From NCBI RefSeq assembly GCF_003858395.1, contig NZ_QWEV01000005.1:1488001-1552000 (forward strand): a stretch of DNA of 64,000 nucleotides, given 5' to 3'. The stretch comes from Acidipila sp. EB88. GTDB lineage: Bacteria; Acidobacteriota; Terriglobia; Terriglobales; Acidobacteriaceae. Position 1 is the first letter of the stretch; the number at the start of each line of letters is the position of its first letter. This document shows, piece by piece, positions 27,878-38,248 of the stretch. The notes under the pieces were generated by a model. That model saw only the letters and a program-made list of their open reading frames with translations. It was not told where the DNA came from and did not search any database. The translations under genes and the position numbers were made by a program.

Positions 27878-29008
27878 ATGTCTCAGCAATTTCAAAGCGC
27901 ACCAGCGCCGGTACGTACTGATACGGCGCCCTCGGTCGCAAGCTCCGCCACTGCCGCGTCGGTGCCTGTGTTCAAGACCGGCCGCGTGCCCGCGCCGAAG
28001 TATCCCGTGCGTCGCCGCTGGAAAGCAGCGACCCGCCGCATCCGGGAGCTCGCCACCGTTGGTCACGCCCTGCTCTCCAAGAACCACCCCGTCATGGCGC
28101 AGATCGTGCCGGCCCGCTTCTGCAATCTCTCCTGCACCTACTGCAACGAGTACGACAAGGTTTCCGAGCCGACGCCTCTGCCCGAAATGCTGCGTCGCAT
28201 CGACGAGCTCGCGCGCCTCGGCACCTCCATCATCACCATCTCGGGCGGCGAGCCGCTCACCCATCCTGAGCTCGATGAGGTAATCGCCCGCATCCGCCAC
28301 CATGGCCGGATCGCCGGCATGATCACCAACGGCTACCTGCTGATGCCCGACCGGATCGAGCGCCTCAACCGCGCCGGGCTCGACCACATGCAGATCTCGA
28401 TCGACAACATCATGCCCGACGAGACTTCTAAAAAGAGCCTCAAGGTGCTGGACCGCAAGCTCGAGATGCTGCGCGAATATGCGGACTTCCACGTCAACAT
28501 CAACTCGGTCGTGGGCGGCGGTATCTCCAATCCGCAGGACGCCATCACCATCGGCCGCCGCGCCATCGAGCTAGGCTTTACCTCCACCATCGGCATCATC
28601 CACGATGGCGACGGACAGCTCAAGCCGCTCGGCGGCGAAGAGCGGCGCGTGTGGGCCGAGATGCGCGGCTGGAAGAAGACCAACTACTCCAAGTTCAACA
28701 AGTTTCAGGAAGCCATCGCCAACGCCGAACCCAACGACTGGCGCTGCCGCGCCGGCGCCCGCTACCTCTACGTGTGCGAAGACGGCCTGGTTCATTACTG
28801 TTCGCAGAAGCGCGGCTTCCCCGGCATCCCCGTCGCCGAGTACACCAAGGCCGATATTAAGCGCGAGTACATCACCGAAAAGGGCTGCGCGCCGCACTGC
28901 ACTGTGTCCTGCGTGCACCAGATCTCGTACATCGACCACTGGCGCTCGCCCCAGACCCGCAGCAACCACCCCGGCGTCTCCGAGGGCCTCGTCAACATTG
29001 AACTCTAG
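27878..29008 (+). CDS. Radical SAM enzyme with C-terminal SPASM-like Cys region
   Basis: 376-residue radical S-adenosylmethionine enzyme. The cluster motif is 'CNLSCTYC' (C-x3-C-x2-C), followed by the SAM-binding 'ISGGEPLTHPEL', 'GMITNGYLL' and 'DHMQISIDNI'. The C-terminal region has further Cys residues ('WRCRAGARYLYVCEDGLVHY', then 'CSQKRG' and 'GCAPHCTVSC') that could bind an auxiliary 4Fe-4S cluster. The first 60 residues are disordered and Thr/Ser/Pro-rich. The ATG at 27878 has AAGGG just upstream. It is followed by a strong terminator. The substrate is unknown. Lipid-modifying radical SAM enzymes (hopanoid HpnH type, membrane-spanning lipid synthases) and peptide maturases share this general layout. 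Confidence 0.88.
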   Translation: MSQQFQSAPAPVRTDTAPSVASSATAASVPVFKTGRVPAPKYPVRRRWKAATRRIRELATVGHALLSKNHPVMAQIVPARFCNLSCTYCNEYDKVSEPTPLPEMLRRIDELARLGTSIITISGGEPLTHPELDEVIARIRHHGRIAGMITNGYLLMPDRIERLNRAGLDHMQISIDNIMPDETSKKSLKVLDRKLEMLREYADFHVNINSVVGGGISNPQDAITIGRRAIELGFTSTIGIIHDGDGQLKPLGGEERRVWAEMRGWKKTNYSKFNKFQEAIANAEPNDWRCRAGARYLYVCEDGLVHYCSQKRGFPGIPVAEYTKADIKREYITEKGCAPHCTVSCVHQISYIDHWRSPQTRSNHPGVSEGLVNIEL

Positions 29009-29034
29009 CCTTCGTCGACAGGCTTGAGCGATCT

Positions 29035-29075
29035 AACAGGAAAGGGGAAGGCCTATGGCCTTCCCCTTTCCTGTT
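29035..29075. terminator. Strong bidirectional terminator hairpin
   Basis: A perfect 19-bp inverted repeat (29035-29053 with 29057-29075) around a 3-base TAT loop. The stem has an A-rich left arm and a T-rich right arm (TTCCCCTTTCCTGTT). It ends the radical SAM transcript on the plus strand and could also stop minus-strand reading from the region beyond. Confidence 0.88.
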
Positions 29076-29312
29076 GCCGTGGCCGCTGGGAACGAACCCT
29101 CAACCTAAACGGCATGGAGCGGCGGCCTTCAGCTTCGAAGCGCGCAGAAATCCGCCAAATTGAAAGTCTCACTCCGGGCAAACAACCGTGTCACCTGAAG
29201 TGAAACACGCGTCATCCTGAGCGACGCGAAGGATCCGCGGTGTCTCCACCCCAAATCCACCGCCCTAGCGACCCACCGCAATACCGCGAACTCCTTGCGA
29301 GTCGCCAAGCGA
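29076..29312. other. Intergenic spacer containing a REP-like element
   Basis: No gene is supported in this 237-base stretch. It holds a short palindromic element (annotated separately at 29211-29242) and otherwise nothing recognisable. The flanking genes point toward each other. Confidence 0.5.
29211..29242. repeat. REP-like element of the GTCATCCTGAGC family
   Basis: The segment contains TCATCCTGAGCGACGCGAAG followed by GATCC, an imperfect palindrome (ATCCT...AGGAT). It closely resembles a short dispersed repeat, CATCCTGAGCGAAGCGAAGG, that I recall from intergenic regions of several soil phyla. Only one copy was seen in this window. Confidence 0.5.
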
Positions 29313-29699
29313 CTACTCCCCGCCTTTTTCGCCCTTGCCTTCGCCCTTCTCGTTCTTGTCGCCGTCTTCCTTGGTCTCTTCCTTGGTCTTCCAGAAGTTC
29401 TGCACCGCGCGCAACTGGTCCTCGGCCTGCCACGTCATCAAGCGCTGCTGCGCCTCCTGCCGCGTAATCTCCTCCACCGAGGTCGTCTCCAGCAGCTTCA
29501 CCTGGTGCCACGGCACCAGCCGCGAACCGCGCAACAGAAAGCCGGATCCGGCCCAGCCCTCCGCCAGCTCGGACACCTTGCTCTTCACGTCCTTGGGATC
29601 CACAAAAGGATACAGCTCAAAACTTCCACCGTCGATCAGGTGGGCGGTGACGTGGGCAATCAACAGTGTTTCGGGATTCTGGGGGGCTGTGTCAGCCAT
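29313..29699 (-). CDS. Small protein with highly charged C-terminal tail, unknown
   Basis: 128-residue soluble protein with no signal peptide. The first ~100 residues look folded ('ETLLIAHVTAHLIDGGSFELY', 'GSGFLLRGSRLVPWHQVKLLE', 'TRQEAQQRLMTWQAEDQLRA'). The last 25 residues are almost only Lys, Glu, Gly and Asp. GAGGAG lies about 9 bases before the ATG. No family is recognised. It lies downstream of the FUSC gene on the same strand with a 115-base gap, so it may be part of the trehalose/FUSC transcript. Confidence 0.68.
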   Translation of the reverse strand: MADTAPQNPETLLIAHVTAHLIDGGSFELYPFVDPKDVKSKVSELAEGWAGSGFLLRGSRLVPWHQVKLLETTSVEEITRQEAQQRLMTWQAEDQLRAVQNFWKTKEETKEDGDKNEKGEGKGEKGGE

Positions 29700-29814
29700 G
29701 AATAATGCGCTCCTCTGCGTGGAACTTCAATCAGCACATTGGATGCAGGCACATCCGAGATCGCACCCGCGGATTGCACGAACACTCTCGCCAGCCCTCG
29801 ACGCTCGGCTCGGG

Positions 29815-30971
29815 CTAGCGCGCGGGTTCCGTGGTCGCCACGGAACCCTTCTGCAGCAGGACCTGAATGGACTCCTGATCCTGCTTGTTGCGCAGCCGGA
29901 TCACGAACAGCCGCACAGAAAGCGCGATTGCGCCGCCCACCATGGTGCAGACAAACCGGCGATGCGCGATCTCCGCCCCGGGAATGTGGTTCAGCGACAG
30001 CAAAAACACGATGTACGAGGTGAGAAACAGCGAGAACAGCCCGTAGTTCACGTTGTTCACGCCGTATGACAACCAGGTGAACAACACCACCAGCACCGCC
30101 AGTCCATACGGCGACGGATGCACATACACCAGGAAAACGCTGGAAAGCACGCCACCCGCCAGCGTGCCCACGGTGCGGGCAATCGCGCGGCTGGCCGTGT
30201 CCGCGATGCCCGGCCGCAACACCAGCAGCGCCGTCATCGGGATCCAGTAGCCGCTTTCAAAATGCAACTGGTGGTAGATCTCGGTCGAGATCGCCAGCAC
30301 CGCCGCCAGCCGGCAGGCATAAGGCAGCGCTGAATTCCGCATCTGGCGGTGCCGCAGCGAAAGGACTGCGGTGAGGTAGGTACGGCGTAGAGCGAGTTCT
30401 TCTGAGCGCACGTAGCTGGCCAGTGCTCGCACGTGGCCGCCAAGCTCACCGAATGCCTTGAACAGAAACGCCGAAAACAGCAACTGGATGATGCCGCCCG
30501 CAAAGATCAGTGCCGAGCGCTGCGCAGCCTGCTCCGGCGACGACGGAAACGCCGAGGCGACCAGCAGCGTGACGACGCACTGCTGCCCCACCCAGCTATA
30601 GCCGGCCGCACGGCGCGACATCATGCCATAGCCAAACCCGAACAGCGTCGCCAGCACCGTCAGCACCCAGCTGTTATGGCCGGCCACCACCCCAATGAAG
30701 GTGCAGAAGGCCATGCCGAACGAGACGAAGATGATGGGCAGCAGCGGCGAGTTATCGATGCTCTGCTTGGCGCCGAATCCCGCTGTCATGGCGCCGCCGG
30801 CCGCGATCATGCCGCCGGCGGGATGCCCGATGGCGATACCCACCACGAGGCAGAGCGCAACCGCCAGGGTGAAGAACCAGTCGCTGCGGAACGAAGCCAG
30901 TTCCCAGTGAAAGATGTAACTGTCCGCGATATAGGCAAATGCCGGTCGGGGGCTTTCACCTCTGCCGGCAT
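29815..30971 (-). CDS. FUSC-family inner-membrane protein, interrupted by an apparent frameshift
   Basis: Predicted 385-residue multi-helix membrane protein of the fusaric-acid-resistance (FUSC/YccS-like) superfamily, often an aromatic-acid exporter. Hydrophobic blocks include 'WFFTLAVALCLVVGIAIG', 'LPIIFVSFGMAFCTFIGVV' and 'WVLTVLATLFGFGYG'. The C-terminal half contains the typical 'ESGYWIPMTALLVLRPG' and 'RTVGTLAGGVLSSV'. The ATG at 30971 lies 16 bases after the otsA stop. After 'MPAEVKAP' the frame shifts at GGGGG (30948-30952). One extra base continues into 'RPAFAYIADSYIFHWELASF', which reads directly into the first helix. Without the correction the only in-frame starts cut into that helix. 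It is third in an otsB-otsA-FUSC operon. Confidence 0.78.
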
Positions 30972-30987
30972 TTCAGTTGAGGCCGCG

Positions 30988-32439
<1,452 letters not shown>

Positions 32440-32469
32440 GAGGTAAGGGGCTGCTTTCTAGTGTATGAG

Positions 32470-33332
32470 TTACCGGTTCTTGCCGCCAGTTACCGATAGG
32501 GCCTCGAGCCAGCCGTCCAGAAAGCCGAGCAATTCTTCGGGCGGTCGAAGCGAGAAGGAAGCATGCGAACCCCGGGGCGGTTCGCGCACCAGCAGCCCCA
32601 GCCCCCGCGTGCACGCATCACCTGGAACGCATCCTCGTCCGTCGTGTCGTCTCCCAGGAAAGCAGCATGCCGGGCATTGGATCCTGCCAGCAGCGCTGCC
32701 GCCGCATGCCCCTTGGTCTGGTCTTCTGCACGCAACTCCAGGCCACCATCAAACGGCAGAACCGCCAGGCAGTGATGCCCCGCATGGGGCTTGAACGCAG
32801 CGTCAGCCTGTGCCCGGGCACGGTCGATCCCGGTGGATTCTAAGGATCGCCAGTGCAGGGCAAGGCTTGCCGCCTTTCGCTCGACCAGTGCGGCAAGCCC
32901 CTCGGCTTTCAGCGTCGCCTGCGCCTGATCCAGCGCCGCCCGCTGTTCCTGCGATGGCTCCATCAGCGAGTAGTCGCCCTCGTCCGTGCCATTCGGCACG
33001 CGGTGCTCGCGGCCATGCATGCCCCAGATCTCCGCGTCCGCGGCGAGCGGCAACAGCAGGATCAGTTCGCGGGCTGGCCGGCCCGAAACAAAGCAAAGCC
33101 GCGTCGGTCCTTCCGCAATGGCGAGCAGTCGCTCCGGCACGCCCGGATAGGCATACGCCTGCATCTTGTCCTGCTGAAACGGGGCAAGCGTCCCGTCATA
33201 GTCACAGAGCAGGGTGGGTGCCGTCGCGGTACTCAGGTCTGCAAAAAACTTGGTGCGGGCTGCTTCGCTGTCCATCCAGCGCATGGGAACTGGCAGCGGG
33301 TGCGGAACGGGTTGCTGGGCGGGCTCGGCCAT
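32470..33332 (-). CDS. otsB: Trehalose-6-phosphate phosphatase, interrupted by an apparent frameshift
   Basis: HAD-superfamily phosphatase converting trehalose-6-phosphate to trehalose. HAD motif I is 'LLCDYDGTLAPF'; others are 'FVSGRPARELI', 'WGMHGREHR' and the Asp-rich 'FLGDDTTDEDAF'. At CCCCC (32602-32606) the frame shifts. As the bases stand, translation continues into an unrelated Cys/Trp-containing tail and ends at 32490. One extra base instead gives 'GLGLLVREPPRGSHASF' and 'PPEELLGFLDGWLEALS', the standard OtsB C-terminus, ending at 32470 for about 287 residues. It is the first gene of the trehalose operon. Confidence 0.87.
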
Positions 33333-33395
33333 ACACCATCAGATGCAGACACCGCCGCCGCCAGACCATGCATTCACCACGCATTCACGGTGCGT

Positions 33396-34238
33396 TCACC
33401 GCGGGATCGGTCCTGCCTGCTCAGAAGCATGTGCCATCGAAGCGGCGCCTGGCTGCTGTGCGCGCACCACCACCAGGTCGACACGGCGGTTGCGCTGCCT
33501 GCCCTCAGCACTGTCATTTGCGGCCAGCGGCCGGTAGGGGCCGTAGCCCGCCATGGACAAACGCGTCGGGTCGTAGTGCGCCTGGTCCACCAGCAGCAGC
33601 AGCACGGTCATGGCACGCGCTGCAGAAAGCTCCCAGTTCGAAGCAAAAAACGCATTGTGTATCGGCTGATCGTCCGAGTGGCCTTCCACGCGCAGTGTGA
33701 GGTCATGCGTTCGCAGGATCGCGCCCGCCTGCACCACCAGGTGCGCCTGGTCCGCCATCATGTTTGCCTCAGCGGAGTGAAAAAAACCGAGCTCCTCGAA
33801 GGAAATCACGAGCCCTTCCGGCGTGCGCGCCAAGTCCACTTCGTGCTTCTGGATCGAGGCGCCCAGCACCGTGCCAAGCTCTGAAGACAGCACATCCAGG
33901 TCGCTGTCGGAGAGCTGCCCGGTCGGCGCGGGCGGTGCGCTCACCGCAGTGTTCAGCCTGAGTGCAGGTGCGGGCACAGCCGCATGCGTGCTGCCCTGGG
34001 CAGTGCCGCGCACCGGGCTTCCTTCCCTGCCTCCAAACCCGGAGTGGATGGCACCCGACAGCCGGCCAAGCCCCTCGGCGCTGTGCCGCGTGGCGGCGAA
34101 CAGCACCACGAACAGGGCGAACAGCAATGTCATGAAGTCGGCATATGACACCAGCCAGCGCTCATGCGAGATCAACACCTGGTACCGCGTGCGACGTCTG
34201 CGCCCTTCGCGCGCAGTGGCGGCGGGCAGCGTGCTCAT
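33396..34238 (-). CDS. motB: MotB-like stator/peptidoglycan-anchoring protein
   Basis: 280-residue stator subunit. One N-terminal transmembrane helix holds the proton-binding Asp in 'VSYADFMTLLFALFVVLFA' (Asp33, the key residue). An ~80-residue linker and an OmpA/MotB peptidoglycan-binding domain follow ('LRVEGHSDDQPIHNAFFASN', 'ELSAARAMTVL', 'GYGPYRPLAANDSAEGRQRN', 'RRVDLVVV'). Its ATG overlaps the motA stop (ATGA). No other flagellar or chemotaxis structural genes are nearby, so a flagellar role is likely but not proven here; ExbBD-like uses of Mot proteins are also known. Confidence 0.92.
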   Translation of the reverse strand: MSTLPAATAREGRRRRTRYQVLISHERWLVSYADFMTLLFALFVVLFAATRHSAEGLGRLSGAIHSGFGGREGSPVRGTAQGSTHAAVPAPALRLNTAVSAPPAPTGQLSDSDLDVLSSELGTVLGASIQKHEVDLARTPEGLVISFEELGFFHSAEANMMADQAHLVVQAGAILRTHDLTLRVEGHSDDQPIHNAFFASNWELSAARAMTVLLLLVDQAHYDPTRLSMAGYGPYRPLAANDSAEGRQRNRRVDLVVVRAQQPGAASMAHASEQAGPIPR

Positions 34239-34951
34239 CGCGCTGCCTTGACCTGCGCGATGGGCGACGGGGCGCGCTCCGCCGTGGCCACTCCCAGCTT
34301 CTCCCGAAGTGCGCGTGGACTGGCACCTTCCACCATCGAGGCCACGCCCTCCAGTGTTCTTTCACGCAGGAGGTGCATCTCGCGCGCATGCGCCCGCAGC
34401 TTGCCTGCCAGTGGAAGCAGCACCAGGTTCGCCAGGCCCACGCCGTACAGGGTAGCCACAAACGCGATGGCGATGCCGCGCCCGATCGATCCGATGTCAT
34501 CGAGATGCTGCATCACCTGGTCCACGTCAAACGTACTGACACCGCCAGTGAGAGCCATGCGCAGGGTGTCGCAAACAAACGCCCGCGCATGATGATCCTT
34601 AAGGAAGACAGGATATTTCTTGAACAGTTCACTCTTGTCGGCCTCTTCGATGTCGCCCTCGATTGAGACCATGCCGTCCTTGCGCGCCTTGGTGAAGAGA
34701 TCAAACATCATTTTCAGGGTGTCCAGGTAGCGTTGCTGCGGAAACTTGGAACCGCCGACGACGCCCACCAGTCCCCCGGCGATGCCTTTCAAAATGTGCG
34801 TGGGATTAGCGGCCAGCATGGTGCCCAGCGCCGCGCCGCCGATCGTAACAAGCTCGGCCGGCTGGACCAGGACGGCAAGGTTCCCCTTCTCCATAAGGAA
34901 GCCGCCGATAACCGCGCCGAAGACAAGCAGGATGCCGATAATGGAAAACAT
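34235..34951 (-). CDS. motA: MotA-like stator protein
   Basis: 238-residue inner-membrane stator subunit forming the ion channel with MotB. Helices: '[20 protein letters not shown]', '[20 protein letters not shown]', then a cytoplasmic loop ('[20 protein letters not shown]') with the charged residues that contact the rotor, and two further helices ('[20 protein letters not shown]'). The ATG at 34951 has GAAGGG upstream; the TTG at 34972 is an alternative. It overlaps motB by four bases, a translationally coupled pair. Confidence 0.93.
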   Translation of the reverse strand: MFSIIGILLVFGAVIGGFLMEKGNLAVLVQPAELVTIGGAALGTMLAANPTHILKGIAGGLVGVVGGSKFPQQRYLDTLKMMFDLFTKARKDGMVSIEGDIEEADKSELFKKYPVFLKDHHARAFVCDTLRMALTGGVSTFDVDQVMQHLDDIGSIGRGIAIAFVATLYGVGLANLVLLPLAGKLRAHAREMHLLRERTLEGVASMVEGASPRALREKLGVATAERAPSPIAQVKAAR

Positions 34952-35168
34952 GTATGTGTCGTGCCCTTCCAATGGAGAACAAGCTGGCTGCTACCGTCCC
35001 AGGTGTTTCATCTATCGGCGCAAGGGGTCAAAGCGTTCAGGGCTGAAGCCAAATCTTGCTCGGGCGGTAACGCGCGCCCGATGAGCCCGTTGTGTCCCCT
35101 GCGAAATCCGCTGACAGCGCCGCTGCAGCCATCCGCTGCAGGCCGTGCTATCAATCAAACACACCGCC

Positions 35169-36829
35169 ATGCGACTGCTGACCCTGCCGACTTCGCTGCT
35201 CCTGCTGCTTATGCTGTTTGCTACGCTGCCTGCACACGCCAGCACTCCGCCGCAGAACACCCCCAGCCGGCTCACTTTGACGTGACGGAGACAACCATCG
35301 CAGCCACGCAGGCTGCTCTGCTTGCTGGCCGCACAAGCTGCCGCGCGATTGTGGCGGCTTACTTCGCGCGAATCGATGCCTATGACCAGCAGGTGCCTGG
35401 GACGCAGGCAAGCCGAACCAGGGCAAGCCATCCGGATGATGAGCCGGTGGGTCCGCTCAACAGCATCGTCACCCGCAACCCCGAGGTATTCGCCGACGCA
35501 GCTCGGTGCGACCGCGACCTTGCCCACTCGCACCGGCTGCTGCCGCTCTCGGGCGTCGCCGTCATCATCAAGGACAACTACGACACCCGCGGGCTGCAGA
35601 CCACGGGTGGTTCGCTTGCGATGCGGGGCTTTCAGCCGGCCACAGACGCCACCATGGTCGCGAAGCTGCGGGCAGCCGGCGCTCTCATCCTGGGCAAATC
35701 CAACATGGCCGAGTGGGCGTTCAGCCCTTATGTGACGGCCAGTTCCATCGCAGGCATTACGCGCAACCCTTATGACCTGGCGCGCGTACCCGCCGGCTCC
35801 AGCGGTGGTACCGCTGCGGCAGTGGCGGCAAGCCTGGCCGAGGTGGGTCTCGGCACCGATACCGGCAACTCCATTCGCGGTCCGTCCTCGCATAACGACC
35901 TGGTCGGCATCCGTCCTACCATCGGGCTCACCAGCCGCGCAGGCATCATTCCGCTGTTCGCGAACAATGACGTCGGCGGTCCCATGGCACGCAGTGTCGC
36001 CGATGCCGCGACTCTACTCACCTCAGTGGCCGGCGCGGACCCGTCTTACCCCGTCACGGAACTCGCAAGGGAACGCCCTGCACTCGACTACAAACAGTTT
36101 CTTGAAGCGCACGCACTGCGCGGGGCTCGCATCGGCGTCTTTCGGCAGTATTTCGACACCCCCACGACCGACCCCGAGGTCAAGGCAGTGACGGAGAGCG
36201 CGCTCGCCGAACTCCAGGCGCAGGGAGCCGTGCTGGTCGACCCCTTCACGATTCCCGAATACGCAAGCCTCACGAAAGACCTGTGGTGTGGTGACTTCGC
36301 CTCCGACCTCAACAACTACCTCGCCAGACATCCGGGCGCGCCCTATCGCGACCTGCAGGCCATTGTGGATTCCGGCTTGTACCTGCCTTACATCGCCGAG
36401 CAGATGCATGACGCCGTTAACCCCAAGCCGGCACCCGATGACCGCCGAGCGCCGTGCCCCGACGTGTACCACGATCCGCCCAAGATCGCGTTTCGCGCCG
36501 CGGTGCTTGCTGCGATGGATCGCGCCCATCTAGATGCCATCGTGTACCCCACCTGGAGCAATGCTCCCCGCAAGGTGGGCGACATAACCAGCCCTGCGGG
36601 AGACAACAGCCAGGTGTTGTCGCCGCAGACCGGCTTTCCCGCCATCACGGTTCCCATGGGGTTCACCCACGGCATGCTGCCTGCCGGCCTCACTTTCTTC
36701 GGACGCGCGTTCAGTGAAGGACCACTGATCCGCCTGGCCTACAGCTACGAGCAGGCGACACATCACCGTGAGCCGCCGCCGCTCTTTCCTCCACTCGCTT
36801 CAAATGCCGCCCAGGAGGGCGCACGCTGA
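35169..36829 (+). CDS. Secreted amidase (amidase-signature family), interrupted by an apparent frameshift
   Basis: About 553 residues after correction. The ATG at 35169 starts a classical signal peptide ('[18 protein letters not shown]' then 'LPAHAS'). After 'TPPQNTP' the frame shifts at CCCCC (35260-35264); one extra C leads into '[20 protein letters not shown]' and the whole amidase domain. The Ser-cisSer-Lys triad is visible: Lys in '[12 protein letters not shown]', cis-Ser in '[11 protein letters not shown]', nucleophile Ser in '[10 protein letters not shown]'. The C-terminal Pro-rich segment is normal. Its stop overlaps the start of the MetX-like hydrolase (TGATG). The substrate is unknown. 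A second amidase-hydrolase pair in the same order is at the other end of the window. Confidence 0.85.
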
Positions 36830-37980
36830 TGTTGCTTCCATTCCGTTTGAAGTGTTTTCGTCCGGCGGCACTCATGCTGGGCTGCGTCGTGGGCTGCGGT
36901 GTCACCGGTATGCCTGAGAAGGCAATGGCCCAGCAGGCGGCCACAGAGCCCCAGCCGGAGCAGCACGAGTACGTGATCCGCAACTTCCATACCGAAAGCG
37001 GGGCGGTGTTGCCCGAAGCGCACATTGTGTACGGCACCTATGGACACCTGGACGCTGCCGGCGACAACGTGGTGCTGCTGCCGTCGCACTACATGGCCGA
37101 GATGCACGGCTACGGATGGCTCATCGGCCCGGGCAAGGCGCTCGATCCGACCAAACTGTTCCTGGTCACCAGCGAGCTGTTCGGCAATGGCCGCTCGTCC
37201 TCACCCTCGAATACGCCGGAGCCCTTTCACGGCCCGCGCTTTCCGGTCATGACGATCCGGGACAACGTGGAGGCAGTGCACCAGGTGCTGGCGGAACAGC
37301 TGCACGTGAAGCACCTCCAGGCAGTAATCGGCTTCTCCATGGGCGCGCAGCAGGCGTTCCAATGGGCCGTCAGCTACCCGGACTACATGGATCGCATCAT
37401 CGCGACTTCCGGCACGGCCAAGACCTACGGACATGGCATCGTTCGCAACGAGGGGCAGATCACCGCGATCACCACGGACCCATCCTTCGCCGGCGGTGAC
37501 TATAAGGCCGAACCCGCCCAGGGGATCGAAGCTTTCTCGCTGATGTGGACCGGCTGGCTCTTTTCGCAGCAGTGGTGGCGCGAGGAGCTGTGGCGGCAGG
37601 AGGATCCGAAATATACTGACGTGCGCCAGGTCATCGAGCATTACCGCACCCACTTCATCCCTGGTGCCGACGCCAACAACCTGATCCTGCAACTGCGTAC
37701 CTGGGAGAGCAACGACGTCGGGCACACGGGCCGATTCAACGGCAACGTGGACGCTGCGCTCGGTTCAATCAAGGCGCAGGTCTTGTACATGCCGTCCGCA
37801 ACTGATCTGTACTTCCCCGTGGAAGACGCTCGTTACGAAGCGCAGTTCATTCCGCACTGCACACTGTTGCCGATTCCTTCGCTCTGGGGCCACCCGGCGG
37901 GCGCGGGCGCAAGCCCGGCGGACGAGAAGTTCCTGAACGACCACGTTGCCGCCTTCATGGCTGCCGCGCCCATTCGGTAA
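36829..37980 (+). CDS. Secreted alpha/beta hydrolase, homoserine O-acetyltransferase-like
   Basis: 383-residue exported enzyme of the MetX-like alpha/beta-hydrolase group. The N-terminus has a signal sequence with Cys residues ('LMLGCVVGCG') that might be a lipobox. Core motifs: 'HIVYGTYGHLDAAGDNVVLL', oxyanion region 'IGPGKALDPTKLFLV', nucleophile elbow 'VIGFSMGAQQA', an Asp region 'VLYMPSATDLYFP' and the catalytic His in 'LWGHPAG'. AGGAGG lies upstream, and its ATG overlaps the amidase stop. Members outside methionine synthesis often act as esterases, amidases or acyltransferases; the actual reaction here is unknown. Confidence 0.85.
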   Translation: MLLPFRLKCFRPAALMLGCVVGCGVTGMPEKAMAQQAATEPQPEQHEYVIRNFHTESGAVLPEAHIVYGTYGHLDAAGDNVVLLPSHYMAEMHGYGWLIGPGKALDPTKLFLVTSELFGNGRSSSPSNTPEPFHGPRFPVMTIRDNVEAVHQVLAEQLHVKHLQAVIGFSMGAQQAFQWAVSYPDYMDRIIATSGTAKTYGHGIVRNEGQITAITTDPSFAGGDYKAEPAQGIEAFSLMWTGWLFSQQWWREELWRQEDPKYTDVRQVIEHYRTHFIPGADANNLILQLRTWESNDVGHTGRFNGNVDAALGSIKAQVLYMPSATDLYFPVEDARYEAQFIPHCTLLPIPSLWGHPAGAGASPADEKFLNDHVAAFMAAAPIR

Positions 37981-38248
37981 GCTTCAGCCTTGGCAGGGCG
38001 CGTCAGGCCGGCTTGAAACGGTCCTGGTGACAGCCCTGCTGCGGGCACCGTTGCGCCCCAAGGCTGCTGCCTGAACGCACCCCGCTCTGGCTAGACATCC
38101 TCCCGGTCTCTCCCGCTGTTGCAGATCACCAGCTAAACCGCTGACGTGCAGCGGCTTAGCTGGTGAACCAACAATGTGCCAATTTTGATTTGCAGACCGT
38201 CGTGTCCATGCCATTGACTTGGCTTCGGCAATTCCGGAGGCCTCTGGC
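37981..38248 (+). other. Intergenic region with a large hairpin before the pullulanase
   Basis: 268 bases with no gene. It contains the hairpin annotated at 38126-38166 and, close to the pullulanase, a GGAGG ribosome-binding site (about 38234-38238). No riboswitch family is recognised. Confidence 0.5.
38126..38166 (+). promoter_or_regulatory. 18-bp hairpin upstream of the pullulanase
   Basis: Arms at 38126-38143 and 38149-38166 pair over 18 positions with one G-U-type mismatch, around a 5-base loop. There is no T-run, so it is not a standard terminator. It could be an attenuator, an mRNA structure ending the upstream operon, or a palindromic operator. It ends 82 bases before the pullulanase start. 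Confidence 0.5.

Noticed and set aside
34733..35168. Possible N-terminal extension of the first amidase
   Set aside because: It overlaps motA in antisense and has no export signal; the signal peptide starting at 35169 in the neighbouring frame is the better start.
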